DNA from: an uncultured Spirochaetaceae bacterium
Lineage (GTDB): Bacteria > Spirochaetota > Spirochaetia > Sphaerochaetales > Sphaerochaetaceae
Length of the DNA stretch: 49,933 bases
Assembly (NCBI GenBank): GCA_944392985.1
Contig: CALXYL010000016.1
Coordinates: 1 to 49,933 of the forward strand
Reading direction: 5' to 3'
Under the pieces are notes generated by a model that was given only the letters and a program-made list of their open reading frames with translations, made no database searches and had not been told where the DNA came from. Below, in pieces: positions 43,911-49,933 of this stretch (its first letter is position 1; the number at the start of each line of letters is the position of its first letter). The translations under genes and the position numbers were made by a program.

Positions 43911-45029
43911 TCGCAGAAGCCGGCAGGACGGAGCAGAGCGCTGAGAGACCGCATGCGATGAAGATGGACTGGATACCAAGGACATCAGCCAGCATGCCGA
44001 AGAAAAGAGGAGCAGCGGTATTCGCGATGTTCGTTGAGAGGGAGCTGATGCTATATGCGGCATCGAATTCCTCCCTTCCGACTGATTCTGCAATCATTGT
44101 GCTTGTGATAGGCACCGTTCCCTTCGTGAGGAAACCAAGAAACAGCGCAAGCACGGCGATTGCCAGTCTCCCCTGAATGAACGCGAGAAGCACGAGGGAA
44201 ATGAATATGCCCACTTCACAGCAGATGAAGAGCCACTCCTTTCCCATGCGATCCGAAAGCCTTCCGAGCACTATCTTCCCAAGAAGATTGCCCACGAAGA
44301 ATACTGCAGTGAAGAACCCGATGAATGATGCCTCTATGCCACGGAATGCCAGAAGGAATGGGATGAATATGAACAGCGATGAATTGGCGAAGGCATCAAT
44401 GACGCTTGCCGCATTCGCCAGCATGAACCGCCGTTTCCACAGGATGAGGTGATCAAGCGCCCGCCTCCCTCCACTTCCATCGCATTCCTCAGCTTGCCCT
44501 TTCTGCCGAAAGGAAATGAGGAAGCAGACAAGGAAGAGAAGGACAGCAAGAATCCCGAAGACGCCGGACGCAATACGCCAGGAAGTCCAGGTGATCACTG
44601 ATGCTGCAGCAGATGCCAGGACGATCCTCCCGATATCCCCGGTTGCTGCGAAAACCCCATGTCCTTTCCCAGGGACTTTCCGCCTGCGGCTCTTGCCACT
44701 GCGGAGAAAGCGACTGGATGGAATACACCGAACGCGATGCTGGAAAGCACGAATGAAAGGAACACAGAGACAGTGCCGCGTGAGAAGCCCAGGGTGATGA
44801 AACCGATGCCGTAGCAGAGAACAGCTGCACTCAGAAGCCTTGCCGTCCCGAACCGGGAAGCAGCAACGCCAACAGGAAGCGCCAGAACGATTCCGGAAAA
44901 GCCAAGGATCGATCCAAGCAGTCCCACCATTCCAAGGGATATCCCGATATCATCTGCCGCAAATGGCAGTATGAGCGGCATTGCCGCAAGATAGCCATCA
45001 TTGAACAGATGCAGGACTGGAAGCAGCAT
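43888..45029 (-). pseudogene. MFS transporter split by a frameshift
   Basis: Two minus-strand frames make one 12-helix major facilitator. The N-terminal half starts at ATG 45029 after AAGGAG (MLLPVLHLFNDGYLAAMPLIL) and runs out of frame near 44600. The C-terminal half continues in another frame (KGHGVFAATGDIGRIVLA, then ITWTSWRIASGVFGIL) to 43888. The shift lies at about 44650-44675, in GGGAAAGG. The joined protein is otherwise complete, so the break is recent, a sequencing error, or (less likely) a programmed shift. The substrate is unknown. The end overlaps the radical SAM gene on the other strand by 23 bases. Confidence 0.75.
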
Positions 45030-45139
45030 CGCAATCTCCTTCAGATGAGTATAGCCATGATTATATCCACGGAGGAAGGAATGGAAACTTAGAGGAAAAG
45101 CATGATGCACACGTCCTCCCATCCGATATACAATGGGGC

Positions 45140-45676
45140 ATGCTGCAGTACAAAGCACAATACAGATCACCTTTAGGCAACATCCTCCTCACTGCTGACG
45201 CCATCGGACTGACGGGGCTGGCGTTTGAAGGACAGCGCTATTCCATCCTCGATCCTTATGACACATACGAGGAGAAGGAAACGGAGATCATCTCTGATGC
45301 AGCAAGATGGCTCGATATCTACTTTTCCGGCAGAGAGCCTGATTTCAATCCTCCATTGCATATTGCAGGATCACCATTCCAGAAGGAAGTCTGCGCTGTC
45401 ATGCGCTCGATTCCCTATGGAATGACGGTGTCTTACAGGGAGATTGCAGAGACCATTGCCACCAGACGAGGCTCTGGACGCATGTCCGCAAGGGCTGTTG
45501 GAGGGGCTGTGGGCCATAATAGGATATCGATAATCATTCCATGCCATCGCGTGATCGGAGCGGATGGAAACCTCACTGGCTATGGAGGAGGGATCCATAG
45601 GAAGATCAGGTTGCTGGAACTTGAGGGCGTAGATATATCACGGCTCCATATCCCTAGGAAGGGCACCGCATTATGA
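45140..45676 (+). CDS. ogt: Methylated-DNA-protein-cysteine methyltransferase
   Basis: A 178-residue repair protein. The C-terminal domain has the acceptor Cys135 in IIIPCHRVIG, with GSPFQKEVCAVMRSIPYGMTVSYREIAE before it, and an N-terminal ribonuclease-like domain as in Ogt. It removes methyl groups from O6-methylguanine by irreversible transfer to the cysteine. TACAAT lies five bases before the ATG and there is no Shine-Dalgarno. Confidence 0.92.
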   Translation: MLQYKAQYRSPLGNILLTADAIGLTGLAFEGQRYSILDPYDTYEEKETEIISDAARWLDIYFSGREPDFNPPLHIAGSPFQKEVCAVMRSIPYGMTVSYREIAETIATRRGSGRMSARAVGGAVGHNRISIIIPCHRVIGADGNLTGYGGGIHRKIRLLELEGVDISRLHIPRKGTAL

Positions 45677-45742
45677 TCAGATGAGGAAGGACGGTGGCAT
45701 ACATCGACTTCCATCGATTATACTCTGCATCTAGAGGGAGGA

Positions 45743-46354
45743 ATGCATATGGATTTCAGCAAAGTCACAGGCAATCTCACTGCTCTGGGATACAAGGTAA
45801 GGGAATTCGGAACCGCCGAGGAGGCCGCAAGGTGGCTTGATACGGAAATCGATGGCTGCACAGTAGGGCTTGGCGGCTCCGAGACACTTCATGAGATGGG
45901 CCTCTACGGAATGCTTTCCACCCATAACACAGTATATTCCCACCATGTCATCAAGGACGGGATGACAGCAGACGAGCTCAGGAGAGCAGCATGCAGAGCA
46001 GATATCTACCTATCCTCAGTGAATGGGCTTTCCGAGGATGGAGAGATTATCAACATAGATGGCTGCGGGAACAGGGTTTCATCGGTATTCTATGGACCTA
46101 GGAAGGTATTCCTCGTCATCGGGGAGAACAAGATAGCCCCTGATTACAGCAAGGCCCTTTGGAGGGCGAGGAATATCGCGGGGCCCATGAATGCCAGGAG
46201 GCTCGGGAAAAAGACGCCATGTGCTGTCAAGGCTGACAGATGCTATGACTGCAAGAGCCCTGACAGGATCTGCAGGGAGCTTGCTGTGCTCTGGGCCTGC
46301 CCGATGGGAGCAGACATTTCAGTTATCCTTGTCCATGAGAACCTGGGCTACTGA
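45743..46354 (+). CDS. LUD-domain protein (LutC-like)
   Basis: A 203-residue LUD (lactate utilisation, DUF162) domain protein. VGLGGSETLHEMGLY, ADIYLSSVNGLSEDGEIINIDGCGNRVSS and RKVFLVIGENKIAPD are typical. The C-terminal cysteines (CAVKADRCYDCKSPDRIC) are a feature of the stand-alone anaerobic group. No LutA/LutB partners are present, so lactate oxidation is not implied; its role is unknown. GAGGGAGGA precedes the ATG. Confidence 0.88.
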   Translation: MHMDFSKVTGNLTALGYKVREFGTAEEAARWLDTEIDGCTVGLGGSETLHEMGLYGMLSTHNTVYSHHVIKDGMTADELRRAACRADIYLSSVNGLSEDGEIINIDGCGNRVSSVFYGPRKVFLVIGENKIAPDYSKALWRARNIAGPMNARRLGKKTPCAVKADRCYDCKSPDRICRELAVLWACPMGADISVILVHENLGY

Positions 46355-46389
46355 GACAGGCGCTTTCCAGCATCAGGCGGAGGCCCCAA

Positions 46390-47067
46390 TCAGCCGAGGC
46401 TCTTTCGGAATCCGAAGGCATCTGTGAACTCGAAGTGCTTCCCTAACAGCTTGCTGCACTGCCCTATCATCCAGCCATTCACCAATGCACAGAGGACAGT
46501 GCCCAGCTTGACCCCTTCAAAATGGCCGAAACCGAAGAAAAGGAATGATAAGGCTATCGCGATGAGACAGCTGCTGCAATCATAGGCGGTCTTTGTCCTG
46601 CTGATATCCCATCCATATTCCGCTGACAGCTCCTTAACGAAGAGCTCATACGCTTCCGGCGGGATGTAGGTATTGAATAGAAGAGAAACACCGACTGCAC
46701 ATACCACGAGGCCGGAAGCATAGCATGCCACTCTCAAAACCACCTCATCAGGAAGAAGCCCAACGACCTTCATCATCGCGTCAAGCATATTCCCGTAGAT
46801 GAATGCGGTTATGAATGAAATGAGATATCTGAGCCGGAATCTCCGAAGGACTATTGCAAGCACGATGATAAGGAAAGCCTGCAGGCAGTATTCCGCCATA
46901 CCGAAAGTGAACCAGTCCAGATTCTCCGACACCTTCAGAAATACAAGGTATGCCGGAGCAACAACCATCGACATGCCGAAGTCTGCTTTCTCCATCAACG
47001 CTGTTCCAAGCGCAAGCGCTGCCAATCCAACAGCATATGCCACTTCTGTATAGAACCTTCTTCCCAT
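46390..47067 (-). CDS. YczE/YitT-like membrane protein (DUF6198)
   Basis: A 225-residue protein with about five hydrophobic segments. The N terminus EVAYAVGLAALALGTALMEKADFGMSMVVAPAY and the middle YCLQAFLIIVLAIVLRRFRLRYLISF match the DUF6198 / YczE-like membrane proteins. Function is unknown. The segment GKHFEFTDAFGF ends the protein in the cytoplasm or outside. It converges with the LUD gene. Confidence 0.75.
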   Translation of the reverse strand: MGRRFYTEVAYAVGLAALALGTALMEKADFGMSMVVAPAYLVFLKVSENLDWFTFGMAEYCLQAFLIIVLAIVLRRFRLRYLISFITAFIYGNMLDAMMKVVGLLPDEVVLRVACYASGLVVCAVGVSLLFNTYIPPEAYELFVKELSAEYGWDISRTKTAYDCSSCLIAIALSFLFFGFGHFEGVKLGTVLCALVNGWMIGQCSKLLGKHFEFTDAFGFRKSLG

Positions 47068-47303
47068 AAGGCCTCCTTCCGATAGATGACGTTTGATATA
47101 GAAACGGCAAAAGATGGATTATCAAAGCTGATCCATAAACAGGAACCAGCTGCTGGTAATATACCGCAGATTCCCAAACGAATCCACTCTGCAGTTCCTC
47201 ATCAAAGGATCCTTGCAGTTTGCTCAGTTCATGGGGATCGAAGCGGGAGAAACACTCCGTCGGGAGATGAACAGGAAAAGGGCTATCAGCTGGAACTCTC
47301 TGT

Positions 47304-47837
47304 TCACGACAAGGAATGAGCCTCTGCAGAGTAGACTGCGGTCTCATCACCCCTATCCTGGAAAAGCGCACCCTTTGGGTATTTCAGCGCATGGAATATC
47401 TGCAGGAAATCGCCACCAGAAGCTGCTGCGTTGAGCGTAAGGAGGATGCTGATGGGAAATGCATATCCTCCCGGCAGGAGAAGAAGCAGCAGGAAAAGGA
47501 CAATACCAAGAATCAGGACAGGTGCAGCGGCAATTGCAATGAACTTCCTTCTGGTGAAAAGCCCGTCGCATGACACGGAGACCGCGGGAAAGACAAATGA
47601 AATCCTGGGCTTCACAGCAGAGAACATCCTCATGAAAAGCAGATGCAGTCCTTCATGAAGGATCATATAGATGACACATGAGACAACAACCCATACGGCC
47701 CCCACTGTGTTGGTATCGGAAAGATCCTTGGAGATGATGATCGTGCTGCCTGCAAGTGCGGAAAGGGCGAAGAATGCAGCCATGAACACCTTCCCCTGAA
47801 CAGAATTGCCGTATCTGATTGTACCTATCGTTTTCAT
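47304..47837 (-). CDS. DUF3267 putative membrane metalloprotease
   Basis: A 177-residue integral membrane protein with about four hydrophobic segments. The second segment contains HExxH (ILHEGLHLLFMR, His61-Glu62-His65), the zinc-protease pattern of the DUF3267 family. Members are thought to be intramembrane or membrane-embedded proteases. The downstream stretch 47068-47303 holds only a broken frame (47132-47330, plus strand) that I cannot assign. Confidence 0.72.
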   Translation of the reverse strand: MKTIGTIRYGNSVQGKVFMAAFFALSALAGSTIIISKDLSDTNTVGAVWVVVSCVIYMILHEGLHLLFMRMFSAVKPRISFVFPAVSVSCDGLFTRRKFIAIAAAPVLILGIVLFLLLLLLPGGYAFPISILLTLNAAASGGDFLQIFHALKYPKGALFQDRGDETAVYSAEAHSLS

Positions 47838-47985
47838 CAGACCTTATGATAGCAGAAACAACCAAGGGAAACAGGCAGGCAGTCTATATAGTAAAGAATA
47901 TCCAGGATTCTATCTGTTGGCAGGATTCAGGTTACAACTCTCATCTATGTGGATAGACAGTACAGACAAACCAAAGCCCCTTTAA

Positions 47986-49778
47986 ATCGAGTAGGAGGTA
48001 TCTGAGAAGATAAACCTCTCAGAATCCCGTCCTCTCACACCATCGTACATACCGGTCGGTATACGGCGGTTCCTAAATCTCGGCATGTACCCTCTGGTAC
48101 ACGTCATACAGGAACGTATAGCCTGCTCTTCGGAGCAGGTTGTTGTTAACCCATTTGCTTACCTGGTGGAACCCGGAAAATGCCCAGAATCCCTGTCTTG
48201 CGTTGGCAACCTTGAGGGCATCTTCATACGGAGCTTTGCAGTTCTTGGTGAAGAATGCATATCTTGAGCGTGGCCTCCAGTACCTTTTGAATATCAGGCA
48301 TCTGATGCGACGCCTCAGCCATTCATCAAGCGCTTGCAATTTCTTCTTTGCGTTGGCATATCTGAAGTAGCTCACCCATCCGGTTATCTTCTGCGAGAGT
48401 TTCACCTTCAACTGTTCCCAGCTGAGATTGCTCTTTCTCGCAGTAATCTCTTTCAGGGCGTTCTTCATCTTCACCATACTCTTCTCATGGATACTCAGAG
48501 CTATCTTACCTTCATTGTTCCGCCAGAATGAGTGTCCAAGGAATTTGACGTTGTCAGTTATCTTCCTGACCACAGTCTTCTCCCTGTTCACTCTCAGCTT
48601 CAGCTTGTTCTCGATGAATCTCGTGGTGCTCTCCATGATCCTCTCCGCAGAGCGTTTGCTCTTAGCGAATATCATCATGTCATCTGCATACCGGACGAAT
48701 CTCAACCCTCTCTTCTCCAGTTCCTTGTCGCATCGGTCGAGCATGATGTTCGCGAGTATCGGCGAGAGGGGGCCTCCTTGCGGTATTCCCTGTTCACTGC
48801 CTATCACTACTCCATCTGGCATCACGACTCCTGCCTTCATGAACTTATAGAGAAGGGAGATGACCCTTCCGTCTTTCACCGTCTGGCTTACCATCTCCAG
48901 TAATTTGCTCTGCGGTACTGTATCAAAATATTTCTCAAGGTCCATGTCGACTACCCATTCATACCCATCATTCGCATACTGGATGCATCTTCTGAGGGCA
49001 TCATGGGCACTCCGTCCCGGTCTGAATCCGAAACTGCTGTCGCTGAACATCGGTTCATATATCCATGACAGTACCGTTGCTACAGCCTGCTGTACTCCTC
49101 TGTCTATGACAGTGGGTATCCCAAGGCTTCTTGTCTTCCCGTTATCCTTCGGTATTTCCACCCTTTTGACAGGTGTAGGTCTGTATGTCCTTCCTAACAG
49201 CGCTTCCCTTATCTCCTGCCAGTGCTTATGGAAATATGGCATGAGTTCATCACACGTCATTCCATCCACTCCGGCTGAGCCTTTGTTGGACGCTACCTTC
49301 CGGAAGGCATCTTCCATCGTCTTATAGGAGACGATGAACGACATCGTCTCGTTCCTGAGGGCAATGTCTCCGTTCCTGATGGCTCTTTCATCGCTGGACT
49401 TTCCCTCCGGTTCCTTCTCCATCCATCTTCGGCGGTACTATGACCTCTGCTGACTTCTCGCCATTCGTTGTTACTACGCTGTCATAAGCGATGTTGCAGC
49501 CTCGGCGCTGGCGAGACCTCACTGGGTAAGATCCATTGCTTTCGCCCCATATAGCCTATGCCATCTACGTTCATGGATTCCGTGCAGTGTTGGCTTTCGC
49601 CCTGTTTGGCAGGCTCATCCATCCATGTACGCCTCACTCGGCATAAGCCCGTGGCTTTGCCTACAGCTTCCTTCAGATTCCACCTCGCGATGGACACCCT
49701 TGCTGTTCAGCTAGAGATAAGCACTGCAACTCTCTCAAGGGTCTTTCACCCTCTAGCAATAAATCATGCCAGTCACAC
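47986..49778 (-). mobile_element. Group IIC intron, complete
   Basis: The minus-strand RNA begins GTGTGACTGGCATG at 49778 and has domain I landmarks shared with the Oceanobacillus iheyensis class IIC intron: AGAGGGTGAAAG, AAGGGTGTCC, GGAATCTGAAGGAAGC, and GAAGTCAGCAGAGGTCAT just before the coding frame. Domain V lies at about 48010-48062 (GCCGTATACCGACCGGTATG, GGTGTGAGAGG), and the 3' end is CTCCTACTCGAT at about 47986. Length is about 1793 nt. It encodes a maturase in domain IV and lies directly after a terminator hairpin, the preferred target of class IIC introns. The 3' boundary is accurate to a few bases. Confidence 0.82.
48073..49422 (-). CDS. ltrA: Group II intron reverse transcriptase/maturase
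   Basis: A 449-residue protein with the reverse transcriptase domain (KGSAGVDGMTCDELMPY, SFGFRPGRSAHDAL, EQGIPQGGPLSPILANIMLD, catalytic YADD at 245-248) and the maturase X domain (LGHSFWRNNEGKIALSIHEKS, then KITGWVSYFRYANAKKKL). There is no C-terminal HNH endonuclease, as in class IIC introns, which insert without target cleavage by an endonuclease. It helps the intron fold, splice and reverse-transcribe. The ATG at 49422 has no strong Shine-Dalgarno. Confidence 0.95.
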   Translation of the reverse strand: MEKEPEGKSSDERAIRNGDIALRNETMSFIVSYKTMEDAFRKVASNKGSAGVDGMTCDELMPYFHKHWQEIREALLGRTYRPTPVKRVEIPKDNGKTRSLGIPTVIDRGVQQAVATVLSWIYEPMFSDSSFGFRPGRSAHDALRRCIQYANDGYEWVVDMDLEKYFDTVPQSKLLEMVSQTVKDGRVISLLYKFMKAGVVMPDGVVIGSEQGIPQGGPLSPILANIMLDRCDKELEKRGLRFVRYADDMMIFAKSKRSAERIMESTTRFIENKLKLRVNREKTVVRKITDNVKFLGHSFWRNNEGKIALSIHEKSMVKMKNALKEITARKSNLSWEQLKVKLSQKITGWVSYFRYANAKKKLQALDEWLRRRIRCLIFKRYWRPRSRYAFFTKNCKAPYEDALKVANARQGFWAFSGFHQVSKWVNNNLLRRAGYTFLYDVYQRVHAEI

Positions 49779-49779
49779 C

Positions 49780-49805
49780 AAAAAATGCCGAAGGCTTCCT
49801 CCGGC
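49780..49805 (-). terminator. Rho-independent terminator just before the intron
   Basis: On the minus strand GCCGGAGG (49798-49805), loop AAG, CCTTCGGC (49787-49794), followed by A and six T (49780-49785). The stem has eight pairs with one G-U. The intron's first base lies two bases further on. Class IIC introns recognise such hairpins as targets. Confidence 0.75.
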
Positions 49806-49933
49806 TTATGGCGGGGACTCGCCCCTGTTCGGCTTGGTGTCCGACCTGACTATAATGTCAACGACCTTCAGGACAAGCCTGAAGGCTTGGACGTGAGCGT
49901 TTTGCCCACAGGCTCCGTTTCCGGTCTGCCTGT
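49806..49933 (-). CDS. C-terminal tail of an unidentified gene, possibly TnpB-like
   Basis: An open frame of 41 codons enters from the right edge and stops at TAA 49806-49808, abutting the terminator stem. It reads GNGACGQNAHVQAF in the middle and ends KPNRGESPP. The ACG and the Pro/Ser-rich end resemble tails of IS605 TnpB proteins, and the hairpin after it would fit such an element's end. The evidence is thin and another gene is possible. Confidence 0.35.
   Translation of the reverse strand, partial: RQTGNGACGQNAHVQAFRLVLKVVDIIVRSDTKPNRGESPP

Noticed and set aside
44600-44680. Programmed frameshift in the MFS gene
   Set aside because: No slippery heptamer with a clear downstream structure is seen, and MFS transporters are not known to use this. 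A mutation or sequencing error is more likely.
47132-47330. Plus-strand frame reading FAQFMGIEAGETLRREMNRK as a possible gene fragment
   Set aside because: It has no start with a ribosome site, runs into the DUF3267 gene on the other strand, and I do not recognise the family.

Overview
The window reads as chromosome of an anaerobic, probably host-associated diderm bacterium of roughly even base composition. Two things suggest a diderm: the ABC substrate-binding protein has a plain Sec signal and no lipobox cysteine, and there is a secreted LPP20-like protein. A Spirochaetota (Sphaerochaetaceae-like) host would fit, but that is a guess; no marker gene in the window settles it.

Layout. (1) 1-2.8 kb: an IS200/IS605 element (tnpB, tnpA and a small zinc-ribbon passenger) has cut off the 5' end of an acyl-CoA ligase gene. 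(2) 2.8-14 kb: ordinary metabolism, namely an LPP20-like secreted protein, an amylosucrase-type GH13 enzyme, a frameshifted pRiA4b-ORF3-like gene, a DUF2264 protein, a GMP synthetase lacking its amidotransferase domain, a MATE exporter, and a proA-proB operon ending in an unidentified gene. (3) 14-42 kb: a large selenium/molybdenum hydroxylase region. It holds yqeC-yqeB; a CDF metal transporter; an operon with a ModE-like regulator, FecCD/FecE/FecB-type transporter parts and a methyltransferase; a selenium set (YedE transporter, TusA-like and DUF3343 carriers, selD, a Nif11-like small protein); a NifS-like enzyme; a domain-swapped XdhC protein; two molybdenum hydroxylases (xdhD with ygfM, and xdhABC); and ygeW, ygeY, ssnA and ygfK. 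(4) 42-48 kb: a decaying nucleosidase gene, a radical SAM protein, a frameshifted MFS transporter, an Ogt-type DNA repair protein, a LUD protein and two membrane proteins. (5) 48-49.9 kb: a complete group IIC intron inserted directly behind a terminator hairpin.

How the parts fit. Homologues of yqeB, yqeC, ygeW, ygeY, ygfK, ssnA, ygfM and xdhD form the known selenium-dependent molybdenum hydroxylase locus of E. coli and gut anaerobes, which recent work links to anaerobic purine and urate breakdown. Here selenium import and activation (YedE, TusA-like, DUF3343, SelD), likely molybdate or tungstate import, cofactor maturation (YqeB, YqeC, XdhC-like) and the catabolic enzymes lie within 28 kb. 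The dihydropyrimidinase, diaminopropionate lyase, carbamate kinase, mocA and purine permease usual for such loci are not in the window.

The least expected features are a Cys/His/acidic insert in YgfK, a swapped domain order in one XdhC protein, a 15-bp element shared by the ygfK and ygeW promoters, an inverted repeat over the divergent selenium-gene promoters, several apparently leaderless genes, and the zinc-ribbon passenger in the IS element.
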